DNA of 64,000 nt from Ashinkailepas kermadecensis (lineage: Eukaryota; Arthropoda; Thecostraca; Neolepadidae), in assembly GCA_034440615.1 (NCBI GenBank), contig JAOTOM010004119.1, forward strand, positions 160,893-224,892, given 5' to 3'. Below the pieces are notes generated by a model that worked only from the letters and a program-made list of their open reading frames with translations, searched no databases and was not told where the DNA came from. Position numbers and translations under genes: made by a program. Of this stretch, positions 49,200-59,183 are shown piece by piece (position 1 is the first letter of the stretch; each line of letters begins with the position of its first letter).

Positions 49200-50155
49200 T
49201 CTACAGTGGGATACCGGTGGCCTCCCAGATGTTGGATAATGTAAAGCCCATGACCACTGGTAAACGAACAATTTTTACATCGGTGTGATGTCTCATGAAA
49301 ATGCAAAAGCTCTTTGTTCTTGTTCGCTGACTAAGTGTTTTATGCATCACGAAATTGGTAGCTGAACGCACGGCTATCAACATCACTGAACGACTCGATC
49401 CTCCTGGCGACATGGTCCTCAGCAGAACGAAACATTGCGGCAACTTCTGGAGCAATCGCAAAGATTGCAAATAAAATATACCATCATATGAATCTTCATC
49501 TATTCCAAGCGACAATTAAGATTAAATAAATGGCAAAGGAAGGCACATACAAAGGTGTAAATATAATGATAATATATCATACCTATTCTTAACAAGCTTC
49601 TTCCTGGGTATGACGTCATCCGTAACATCTCATTTTTCGTCCGTGTATATAAATCGGTCGAGTTTCAGAAAATCGCATGATTTTCTGTCGGCGGCGAATG
49701 TTTATGAAACCCGAAATACGACACTGAATAGCTTCCATTGCGAACAATTCATTTACTGTCAGTGACGGTAATTTCGAAACGGAACTCGCTTTTAGACCAG
49801 GTTTGTGAACCTTTCAAAAATGTGTCGCGTATTTCACATATTAAATGCATGCAAACCTGAATTGTACGTAGACGCATGCAAATCGGTCAGCAGCACGCTG
49901 CACTCACGATACAAATGTTCACAGTTCTTATCTTGTTGCGTGGCTGAGTTAACCTCTCCAGCTATGCCGGAAAAAAGCTTGATGCTATATGCTGCGGAAA
50001 TCGCACTCAGTGTCAGAAGGTTGCCTGTGTTTGACCGTCTGGGTGTGCCAATTCGGTGAGCTACGTTAAGATCTGGTGTGCCTTCATCATTACAAGAATA
50101 GAGTGCTTGCTTTTCGGTATTCCAGGGAGGGCTGATCGACGGATTTTGTGGGAAA
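49200..50155. other. Unassigned sequence
   Basis: The minus-strand frame 49201-49515 (104 codons) contains FVLLRTMSPGGSSRSVMLIA and resembles 3' parts of mobile-element frames, but I cannot place it in a family. The rest holds short frames only. Confidence 0.3.
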
Positions 50156-50159
50156 CTGG

Positions 50160-50262
50160 TGAAGTGCCCAGAGTGCAACCAAGAAGGGTCCTTGTGGCTC
50201 ATAGTTGCACTAATCTTTTATGTCTTTATGTCTGTATGCCTTTATGTCTTTATGTCTTTATG
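50160..50262 (+). mobile_element. LINE 3' UTR and (tttatgtc)n tail
   Basis: agtgcaaccaagaagggtcc, then cttgtggctcatagttgcac and repeated tttatgtc units. This is the same 3' UTR and tail as the LINE ending at 12045 (there in reverse). A 3'-terminal microsatellite of this type is typical of CR1/L2-like elements. No coding part is left. Confidence 0.8.
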
Positions 50263-51155
50263 TGCCAGCTCGATAAACTGCATGACAGCTCGGATGTGCC
50301 AGTTTGATGAGCTACACTACGGTCGTGCTGTGAGAACACGAGCTAGTCAACCACATTAAAAGTTGTGACTTCGCCGTTTTCGACACGGAAGCGAATCTGT
50401 GCTACTTTCCAAGGACAATAATCGGCATGAAATCAAATACAGGCATCTGCCATTGTAAAAGTCAAGTGCAGTGGGTGTCGCGAGTGCGGAGGACGGAGCA
50501 ACCTTCCTCCAAACTTGGTTAACTTTTGAATTACACTTATGGCGTTGCGTGCAAAAAATCGACAAACAAGCTCTCTACGACCATCCACAAAAGGTGTGGC
50601 GACGTCCATTGCAAAAGACGCCGCAAGTGTCACTTTGGCTATTGGGCTACAGTATCGTCAGACGGCGCTAGCTGGGACAACGCCTCTCACCTGGCCGATC
50701 CATCAACTTGTCTGCAGGGCTTTTGGCTGTAAAGGGGCTGTCTCTGCCTGTTCGCTGAGCTGGGAAGAAACATTCTTAAAGCGACTTCTCTACGTTAAAA
50801 TGGCCAGCTTCACGTCCTTCGGGTAAAGTGTGGGTGAGAATACATGGCATGCATCCCCAGTAGTACGATCGTTCATAACTGGATGCAACATTGCTTTATT
50901 GATTATTTGCATTATATTGATTATTGATATATATTGATTATTATATTGTATTATTGAGATTATTTTGATCTGGATACAAAAATTGCTGAAATAGTCATGG
51001 TAGTCAACTTAATAGTCTACATGTCATGATACTTTCGTTGCCGAAAGTCTTGTTGATGAAGGGTATAACAGCCCCTTCTCCCAGCATCCAACACACTGCG
51101 ATAGGGGTAAAATCTGGGCGCCTCGTGATCCATACCACATGCTCAAGCTCCGACT
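50263..51155. other. Region upstream of the 96-bp array, no gene recognised
   Basis: Open frames of 60-95 codons at 50433-50826 on both strands without motif; AT-rich (ttattgatta)n-like stretch at 50890-50970. Confidence 0.4.
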
Positions 51156-51163
51156 AGTGCCAG

Positions 51164-51584
51164 GACGGCGGCCGCTCAGCGGCTGACCGAAGGTGGCCGC
51201 CGGCTAACCAGGACGCCTGTCGGCCGACAGCGCCGGCGGCGGAGGCGGCCGGCCGACGTCACCGGAGAGACGAGCGGCAGGACGGCCGCTCAGGCTGACC
51301 GAAGGTGGCCGCCGGCTAACCAGGACGCCTGTCGGCCGACAGCGCCGGCGGCGGAGGCGGCCGGCCGGCGTCACCGGAGAGACGAGCGGCAGGACGGCCG
51401 CCACTCAGCGGCTGACCAGGACGCCTGTCGGCCGACAGCGCCGGCGGCGGAGGCGGCCGGCCGGCGTCACCGGAGAGACGAGCGGCAGGACGGCCGCCAC
51501 TCAGCGGCTGACCAGGACGCCTGTCGGCCGACAGCGCCGGCGGCGGAGGCGGTCGGCCGGCGTCGCCGGAGAGACGAGCGGCAG
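51164..51584. repeat. GC-rich 96-117-bp minisatellite next to RFX exon
   Basis: Four units of 117, 112, 96 and 96 bp delimited by cggcag/gacggc (ends at 51280, 51392, 51488, 51584). Core: caccggagagacgagcggca, ggacggccgc, ctcagcggctgaccaggacg and cctgtcggccgacagcgccg. The last unit flows directly into the RFX exon region, and the gagcggcaggacggc border is common to unit and flank. Over 75 % G+C; spurious open frames on the minus strand repeat RPAARLSGDAGRPPPPPALS. Confidence 0.93.
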
Positions 51585-51616
51585 GACGGCGTCGCGCCGT
51601 CACTGCGGTCGCACAG

Positions 51617-51761
51617 CACGCCGGCCACACTGCGCTGGCTGCGCGACAACTACCAGCTGCGCGACGGCGTGTGCATCCCGCGCAGCGTCGTCTACCAGCA
51701 CTACACCGTCTGCTGCTACGAGAACGACGTGGTGGCCGTCGGCCCCGCCAGCTTCGGCAAG
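51617..51761 (+). CDS. RFX DNA-binding domain, N-terminal exon
   Basis: The exon has 145 bases, enters in phase 2 and leaves in phase 0. I chose the acceptor gcggtcgcacag because of its pyrimidine content and because it fits the candidate exon at 47149. An upstream in-frame alternative, gagcggcag at 51584, would add DGVAPSLRSHS and make the exon 51585-51761. The donor is AAG followed by GTGACG. It encodes TPATLRWLRDNYQLRDGVCI, PRSVVYQHYTVCCYENDVVA and VGPASFGK. Canonical RFX residues kept are W-L-x-x-N-Y, G-V-C-I-P-R-S, Y-x-H-Y and A-S-F-G-K. Unusual is TVCCYE where RFX4 has LDFCEK. The intron downstream carries a SINE and two 46-bp arrays. Confidence 0.85.
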
Positions 51762-52060
51762 GTGACGGAACTCTGCAATGGTTGGCTGAGATAAGTATAC
51801 AATATAAAAAACAAATGTATATGTATATATATATAAGTCTATACTTCAGCTATATCGTATATCATTCGAGAAACATTTGGAGCATACGAGTCATGGCCTT
51901 CAAGGTCATATGGAAGATCATGGGTAAGGTTAGCGGCATATAATTCACCTATATTCATACTCCAAACATTGGTTGTTTGGTGTATGACTACTCCATTTGC
52001 AGCGTATTTGCAACAGGATGTACTCGGCCTTTGTAACCGTATTAATGGGACTTGAGTGAG
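51762..52060. other. RFX intron start
   Basis: AT-rich intron DNA without features. 52245-53030 beyond the SINE likewise shows nothing apart from a C-run at 52871-52880. Confidence 0.5.
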
Positions 52061-52069
52061 GCAGAACCA

Positions 52070-52245
52070 CCAGGGTCAAGTGGTCCATTGATAAGGTGTC
52101 CGTCCTCCAGTCGGAAGGTTGTGGATTCGAGTCCCACCTGTCGCTACTCTTCGCCCTCGACCAATAGACGTGCGAGGTTGGCGAGGCTATATGACGCAAC
52201 AGTCGGTGCGTCGCCAACCAAATAATTACCATCACAACCACCAGC
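52070..52245 (+). mobile_element. tRNA-derived SINE, same family as 21.15 kb
   Basis: tRNA-like head with gtcaagtggtccattgataa (box A region) and ggttgtggattcgagtccca (box B), then the family body cctgtcgctactcttcgccc, ttggcgaggctatatgacgc and a tail ccaaccaaataattaccatc. Located in the RFX intron, sense with the gene. Confidence 0.85.
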
Positions 52246-53030
52246 TGTATTACTTCCACACTTAGACTACCTGCAGTGGCATGGCACGGTCGCTACCTTT
52301 GAGTCATTTGGAGAAACCTGACTAATAAAGTTTCCGTATTAGTCTGCGTTATTTAGGTGGATCATTTTGCTTCTGTACGCTCAGTTTTGGCCTTGGTATG
52401 CAGGACAGACCTAAAATAAAATTACGGGGTTGTACGGTAAGAGCCAAGCTTTACATGCTTGTCAAGGGGAAATCCAACGAATGTTTCATTTTGTCCTGTC
52501 ATTGGCGTGATGTGGCTCTCTCAATGTTCTCAAAGGAAAACCAAGAGAACACTACAACCACTGGTGTGCTATCAACTATCCTTTAAGCACATAAACTGTG
52601 AGCTGGTATGTCATGCCTACTGGTCATTCCCACACGTTTTCCCGCAGATTAACATCAAACTTCATCATTTAATTCAGATGACGGCTCCCACACTTAAAAG
52701 GACACACGTTGGAATCAGTCAGCCATCCCGCTGCCGTTTGCATGAAGCAAAATGACGGCACGTAGGATGCAGTTCATTAGTTAATGTGTCATGCCATCCA
52801 AAGCCGACATATTATTTCCGCCCGCATTTAGCACTCAGGAGATCGAGTCATGCCCCACCAACCAGTCCAAGCCCCCCCCCCAGATAGAACCAGACACCCC
52901 ACCCCTATTGCACGGTGCGACTGGCTGATCAGTTCGCAGAGCCGACTTCACCGCAAAATCCTCCCAGACGAGGAATTTACATTGCCTAAAGACCATACCA
53001 TTAATGGTAGTGTGCGTGGCGTGAGTTGAG

Positions 53031-54180
53031 CGGCGAGCTTGTGTGCAGGCTGTGTCGGTGACGCGTCCCACCGTTGGTGGTGGCCTGTGTCGGTGACGCG
53101 TCCCACCGTTGGTGGTGGCTTGTGTGCAGGCTGTGTCGGTGACGCGTCCCACCGTTGGTGGTGGCCTGTGTGCAGGCTGTGTCGGTGACGCGTGTCACTG
53201 TTGGTGGTGGCCTGTGTGCAGGCTGTGTCGGTGACGCGTCCCACCGTTGGTGGTGGCCTGTGTGCAGGCTGTGTCGGTGACGCGTCCCACCGTTGGTGAT
53301 GGCCTGTGTGCAGGCTGTGTCGGTGACGCGTCCCACCGTTGGTGGTGGCCTGTGTGCAGGCTGTGTCGGTGACGCGTCCCACCGTTGGTGGTGGCCTGTG
53401 TGCAGGCTGTGTCGGTGACGAGTCCCACCGTTGGTGGTGGCCTGTGTGCAGGCTGTGTCGGTGACGCGTCCCACCGTTGGTGGTGGCTTGTGTGCAGGCT
53501 GTGTCGGTGACGCGTCCCACCGTTGGTGGTGGCTTGTGTGCAGGCTGTGTCGGTGACGCGTCCCACCGTTGGTGGTGGCCTGTGTGCAGGCTGTGTCGGT
53601 GACGCGTCCCACCGTTGGTGGTGGCCTGTGTGCAGGCTGTGTCGGTGACGCGTCCCACCGTTGGTGGTGGCCTGTGTGCAGGCTGTGTCGGTGACGCGTC
53701 CCACCGTTGGTGGTGGCCTGTGTGCAGGCTGTGTCGGTGACGCGTCCCACCGTTGGTGGTGGCCTGTGTGCAGGCTGTGTCGGTGACGCGTCCCACCGTT
53801 GGTGGTGGCCTGTGTGCAGGTTGTGTCGGTGACGCGTCCCACCGTTGGTGGTGGCCTGTGTGCAGGCTGTGTCGGTGACGCGTCCCACCGTTGGTGGTGG
53901 CTTGTGTGCAGGCTGTGTCGGTGACGCGTCCCACCGTTGGTGGTGGCTTGTGTGCAGGCTATGTCGGCGACGAGTGTCACCGTTGGTGACGGCTTGAGCA
54001 GAGGCTATGTCAGTGACGCGTCCCACCGTTGGTGGTGGCCTGTGTGCAGGCTGTGTCGGTGACACGTGTCACTGTTGGTGATGGCCTGTGTGCAGGCTGT
54101 GTCGGTGACACGTGTCACTGTTGGTGGTGGCCTGTGTGCAGGTTGTGTGTCGGTGACACGTGTCACCGTTGGTGGGCCGT
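53031..54180. repeat. 46-bp minisatellite A in the RFX intron, about 25 units
   Basis: Unit ggtgacgcgtcccaccgttg followed by gtggtggcctgtgtgcaggc and tgtgtc. Nearly identical copies, with diverged units at both ends (53990-54175). It creates minus-strand open frames up to 354 codons repeating TQATTNGGTRHRHSLHTGHH, purely because 46 is one more than a multiple of three and the unit lacks stops. It shares unit length, but no clear sequence, with the array that follows. Confidence 0.97.
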
Positions 54181-54208
54181 GGGTGACAGCGGAGCCAGTG
54201 TTCTGTAG

Positions 54209-54852
54209 ATTGTGCGTCAGCAGTACCCCTCACTGGTGAGCCTATGTTCGGTAGATTGTGCGTCAGCAGTACCCCTCACTGGTGAGCCTATGTTCGGTAG
54301 ATTGTGCGTCAGCAGTACCCCTCACTGGTGAACCTATGTTCGGTAGATTGTGCGTCAGCAGTACCCCTCACTGGTGAGCCTGTGTTCGGTAGATTGTGCG
54401 TCAGCAGTACCCCTCACTGGTGAACCTATGTTCGGTAGATTGTGCGTCAGCAGTACCCCTCACTGGTGAGCCTGTGTTCGGTAGATTGTGCGTCAGCAGT
54501 ACCCCTCACTGGTGAGCCTATGTTCGGTAGATTGTGCGTCAGCAGTACCCCTCACTGGTGAGTCTATGTTCGGTAGATTGTGTGTCAGCAGTACCCCTCA
54601 CTGGTGAGCCTATGTTCGGTAGATTGTGCGTCAGCAGTACCCCTCACTGGTGAGCCTGTGTTTGTTAGATTGTGCGTCAGCAGTACCCCTCACTGGTGAG
54701 CCTATGTTCGGTAGATTGTGCGTCAGCAGTACCCCTCACTGGTGAGCCTGTGTTCGGTAGATTGTGCGTCAGCAGTACCCCTCACTGGTGAGCCTATGTT
54801 CTGTAGATTGTGCGTCAGCAGTACCCCTCACTAGTGAGCCTGTGTTCGGTAG
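54209..54852 (+). repeat. 46-bp array B: fourteen units each copying the RFX exon 5' border
   Basis: Fourteen consecutive units of exactly 46 bp (starts 54209, 54255 ... 54807) followed by the real exon at 54853. Each unit is AG, 27 bases encoding IVRQQYPSL in the exon's own frame, then GTGAGC (once GTGAGT), and 19 bases to the next unit's AG (cctatgttcggtag). Variants: cgt to tgt in the unit at 54577, tttgttag before 54669, cta for ctg at 54807. The units keep CGT (Arg) where the exon has CAT (His). Confidence 0.96.
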
Positions 54853-54989
54853 ATTGTGCATCAGCAGTACCCCTCACTGACGAGTCGGCGTCTGGGCACT
54901 CGTGACAAGGCACGCTACCACTACCACGGACTGGCTGTCATCTACACGTCGAGGTTCTACAATCCCATCTTTTCCACCCGGCACCCCAG
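54853..54989 (+). CDS. RFX DNA-binding domain, C-terminal exon (helix 3 and wing)
   Basis: The exon has 137 bases, enters in phase 0 and leaves in phase 2. The acceptor is tgttcggtag and the donor is CCAG followed by GTCAGC. It encodes IVHQQYPSLTSRRLGTRDKA, then RYHYHGLAVIYTSRFYNPIF and STRHP. This is the RFX recognition helix end, the RRLGTR core and the wing YHY-x-G. Known RFX proteins have I-(I/V)-R-Q-Q/K-F-P and G-T-R-G-x-S-K-Y-H-Y-Y-G, so His for Arg at residue 3, Asp for Gly at residue 18 and Arg for Lys at residue 21 are departures. The first 27 bases are repeated, with Arg restored, in the fourteen 46-bp units immediately upstream. Confidence 0.88.
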
Positions 54990-55020
54990 GTCAGCTATCA
55001 TCCTCCTCACTGGCCAGCTG

Positions 55021-56913
55021 CACTCTGCCGAGGGCCACCACATGACACGGCAAATGTCACTCTGCCGAGGGCCACCACATGACACGGCAAATGTCACTCT
55101 GCCGAGGGCCACCACGTGACACGGCAAATGTCACTGCCGAGGGCCACCACGTGACACGGCAAATGTCACTCTGCCGAGGGCCACCACATGACACGGCAAA
55201 TGTCACTCTGCCGAGGGCCACCACATGACACGGCAAATGTCACTCTGCCGAGGGCCACCACATGACACGGCAAATGTCACTCTGCCGAGGGCCACCACAT
55301 GACACGGCAAATGTCACTCTGCCGAGGGCCACCACATGACACGGCAAATGTCACTCTGCCGAGGGCCACCACATGACACGGCAAATGTCACTCTGCCGAG
55401 GGCCACCACATGACACGGCAAATGTCACTCTGCCGAGGGCCACCACATGACACGGCAAATGTCACTCTGCCGAGGGCCACCACATGACACGGCAAATGTC
55501 ACTCTGCCGAGGGCCACCACATGACACGGCAAATGTCACTCTGCCGAGGGCCACCACATGACACGGCAAATGTCACTCTGCCGAGGGCCACCACATGACA
55601 CGGCAAATGTCACTCTGCCGAGGGCCACCACATGACACGGCAAATGTCACTCTGCCGAGGGCCACCACATGACACGGCAAATGTCACTCTGCCGAGGGCC
55701 ACCACATGACACGGCAAATGTCACTCTGCCGAGGGCCACCACATGACACGGCAAATGTCACTCTGCCGAGGGCCACCACATGACACGGCGAATGTCACTC
55801 TGCCGAGGGCCACCACATGACACGGCAAATGTCACTCTGCCGAGGGCCACCACATGACACGGCAAATGTCACTCTGCCGAGGGCCACCACATGACACGGC
55901 AAATGTCACTCTGCCGAGGGCCACCACATGACACGGCAAATGTCACTCTGCCGAGGGCCACCACATGACACGGCAAATGTCACTCTGCCGAGGGCCACCA
56001 CATGACACGGCAAATGCATTCACTCTGCCGAGGGCCACCACATGACACGGCAAATGTCACTCTGCCGAGGGCCACCACATGACACGGCAAATGTCACTCT
56101 GCCGAGGGCCACCACATGACACGGCAAATGTCACTCTGCCGAGGGCCACCACATGACACGGCAAATGTCACTCTGCCGAGGGCCACCACATGACACGGCA
56201 AATGTCACTCTGCCGAGGGGCCACGATGTACGGCAATGTCACTTGCCGACCCCATGACACGGCAAATGTCACTCTGCCGAGGGCCACCACATGATACGGC
56301 AAATGTCACTCTGCCGAGGGCCACCACATGACACGGCAAATGTCACTCTGCCGAGGGCCACCACATGACACGGCAAATGTCACTCTGCCGAGGGCCACCA
56401 CATGACACGGCAAATGTCACTCTGCCGAGGGTCACCACATGACACGGCAAATGTCACTCTGCCGAGGGCATGACACGGCAAACACTCTTGACACGGCGAA
56501 TGTCACTCTGCCGAGGGCCACCACATGACACGGCAAATGTCACTCTGCCGAGGGCCACCACATGACACGGCAAATGTCACTCTGCCGAGGGCCACCACAT
56601 GACACGGCAAATGTCACTCTGCCGAGGGCCACCACATGACACGGCAAATGTCACTCTGCCGAGGGCCACCACATGACACGGCAAATGTCACTCTGCCGAG
56701 GGCCACCACATGACACGGCGAATGTCACTCTGCCGAGGGCCACCACATGACACGGCAAATGTCACTCTGCCGAGGGCCACCACATGACACGGCAAATGTC
56801 ACTCTGCCGAGGGCCACCACATGACACGGCAAATGTCACTCTGCCGAGGGCCACCACATGACACGGCAAATGTCACTCTGCCGAGGGCCACCACATGACA
56901 CGGCAAATGTCAC
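55021..56913. repeat. 37-bp minisatellite, about 51 units
   Basis: Unit cactctgccgagggccacca followed by catgacacggcaaatgt. Nearly identical throughout, with disrupted patches at 56215-56260 and 56465-56495. It starts 31 bases after the donor of the RFX exon, so it is the beginning of the next intron. Confidence 0.97.
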
Positions 56914-56969
56914 GCTTCCAGAACTTGGCCGTTGCACAATATCATATAGCTCAACGTCCTATTATGCCT

Positions 56970-56972
<3 letters not shown>

Positions 56973-57067
<95 letters not shown>

Positions 57068-57115
57068 CATATATATGTATATATACAAATATATATATAT
57101 ATATATATATATATC
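56973..57115. repeat. (TA)n microsatellite
   Basis: About 140 bp of AT dinucleotides with a few TACATA interruptions. Confidence 0.97.
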
Positions 57116-57119
57116 TTTA

Positions 57120-58760
57120 TACTCGTATCGCATAATACTTATATTATACTATGGGTGCAACTTTGTAAAATTGATTGAGGAGTCAATTGATGTTAGTGAT
57201 GACGGAGCGTTATGAAAGGGCGCCTCCATAGGCTCAGTAGTTAAGCTTTCTCAAGTCTGGTTGGGCTGCCAAATTAAAGATTTGTGGGGGAGCAGTTGAC
57301 CCCTCGGCGCAAACAAAATGGCAGCCCTGCATTATAGTCTGGCGCGACATATAACTATTGTGGTGTCTGCAGACTGATTGTGGTGGAATGTTTCAGACAA
57401 CCGAGTGTCCTTACGAAGCAGGTGACTAGACGGCAGTCAGCCTCTGCCTGTCCCCGAGTGTCGAGCAGAGGGTCGCATTGATAAGGAAGTGCTGCACCTT
57501 GCGATTATTTTTCTGATAAGTGAAGCAAATTCTGTCCATTGCGGGAGCTCTCTCCCAGCTTGGAACACACGCGTGGCGTGCGCAGTCTATCACATCATTG
57601 AATTTGTCACGTAGCTGGAAGGTCACCATGCATAGGAAAGGAAATGGCATAGAGCGGGGATCTTCGACGAAAACAACGACAATTTGTGAATTCACGTATT
57701 TGGTGTCATTTCCGGTGTTTTGTGTGTGGTGGATCTGTCGAAGGTGGCGAATCAGTGCTGTAGTACTGCACAGTGGTGCGCTGTTTATCGATGGGCTTGC
57801 TTTTCAGCGCTCAGGAGAAGCAGAACACATCAGAGAAATGGAAGCAAGAGGTATGCATTTGATTCCTACATAAACAGTTTGACTGTAATACACTACCGAT
57901 AACCTGCTAGCTTCTTAGAAAGCGGAGGCACCCGCAGGCCAAACAATTCGTGAGGTAGAGGTGGCTTAGAGGGCTTACGTTAGTAAGCTGTATCGCTTTG
58001 TACCCTTGTCGCAGGTGTGGTCGCAAGTAAAGCGTATTTCCGGCCGGTTTCGGTCAACTCCACCGCCCGCTCTACACGTGAATGTCAGCGTTGTTGTTGA
58101 ACCATCTCATGTTGCAAATAAAGTAGCCAGAGTCCTTACAGAGCCCAGGGTGAACGGTAAAAAAACAGTCCCATGTTTGGACGACATCCAGCATGCTGCG
58201 AAGCCTTGTCTGTTGACCTTGAAGTTCGGGAACACACGTAAGTTACCCATCATGAAGACGAAGCTGGTATCAGCAATTAATGTCTTGCGCTGTGTGTCTG
58301 AACAATTGCTCTTGAAACGGGCTTCTGGCGTAGCAAAATATCCGAAAAGCTTGACGTAAATTTACGCTACGAGAGATGGAATTTTGCATGTAGTATCAAC
58401 AAGCAATAGTGTGGGCTCAAGGGTCATAGCACTTTTTTTTAACTATTGTGTGCTACGGTCTGAGTAAATTTAGGCAATCTCAAAGAATATTCGCGTTTTG
58501 TTAGTCATATTAGTTACCATTTTTTTCCTTTTGGACTCGCATCAGCTCAAAGTGGCGCTGATACTTAGCGTTAGCGTACTTCGCGTGCATGGGTCCATCG
58601 TGAATTTTGCGATTTGGCGGAGTGTTTTGCTTTGGGGACAGATGTAAGTGTTCCGTTGTTGTCACCTTTCTGGAGTTGGCATTGCATCATAAAATGTCAG
58701 TGCTAAATATAAGCATGGTGTATAACTAGCACCTCTTTATTGGGCTATCTTTAGTGGCAG
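57120..58760. other. Unassigned; possible decayed coding DNA
   Basis: 57426-57695 (minus, 89 codons: SQIVVVFVEDPRSMPFPFLC and onward) and 58006-58359 (plus, 117 codons; the minus strand is also open and reads TSFVFMMGNLRVFPNFKVNR) look protein-like, but I cannot match them to a family. A good acceptor-donor pair bounds a 43-44-base segment at 57808-57851 (gcttttcag ... AAGAG followed by GTATGC). Confidence 0.3.
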
Positions 58761-58764
58761 GGTA

Positions 58765-58925
58765 CTTGAAATGAGCACCCATTGGGTGCGTGCGCTTAAG
58801 CACCCTAGGGTGCTCGTTTTGCTCCGCCAAAAAACAGCACCTCCTAAGGTACAGTTCGCCTATGGTGCTAGCATATTTAGCATCCATTGGGTGCTAAAAC
58901 CGAGATGGACGCCTTTATAGTAGCG
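58765..58925. repeat. Palindrome-rich short dispersed repeat
   Basis: Repeated gcacccattgggtgc and gcaccctagggtgctc motifs, each self-complementary, with tccgccaaaaaacagcacc. A related block lies at 60325-60600 (ccgccaaaaaacacggact, ctagcatcctta). Confidence 0.6.
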
Positions 58926-59124
58926 TACGGGTGTTGCTTTGACTTACTGTATTTATACGGACGGATGGCTTCTTTTGCTACATGTTAGCGTCCGATACCG
59001 ATCTGAAATATTACAAGGACAGGATGCTCACAGGCCATATTACCCTTTTAATGCATTCGTATGCAAACAAGAATGCAAAGGAATACGTATTCCTACTTTG
59101 CAAATAGCAAGGGAGGACATGCAT

Positions 59125-59180
<56 letters not shown>
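59125..59180. repeat. (CA)n(TA)n microsatellite
   Basis: About 12 CA then about 16 TA units. Confidence 0.96.

Positions 59181-59183
<3 letters not shown>

Larger units (their letters stand above)
51617..54989 (+). other. RFX transcription factor gene, DNA-binding-domain region
   Basis: Gene-level entry. Two plus-strand exons (51617-51761 and 54853-54989) are separated by a 3.1-kb intron and join in phase 0. Together they give a nearly complete RFX winged-helix DNA-binding domain. Diagnostic motifs in order are TPATLRWL, NYQLRDGVCIPRSVVYQHY, PASFGK, IVHQQYPSLTSRRLGTR and KARYHYHGLAV. RFX factors bind X-box sites as dimers in the nucleus and control ciliary and other genes. The STPATL / GVCIPRS / ASFGKI(I)RQQ(F)P combination is closest to the RFX4 type. 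The wing departs from consensus (GTRD-K-A-R for GTRG-x-S-K) and the recognition-helix Arg is His, so it is a divergent paralogue or a gene under relaxed constraint. Dimerisation-domain exons were not found before 64 kb. Confidence 0.85.

Noticed and set aside
52948..54065. Minus-strand open frames of up to 354 codons with HRHSLHTGHH repeats
   Set aside because: Produced by the 46-bp array lacking stops in all minus frames; all three frames give the same cycling peptide and no start or splice context exists.
55021..56913. CRISPR-like regular repeats
   Set aside because: Units are directly adjacent with no unique spacers, and the context is an animal gene; it is a minisatellite.
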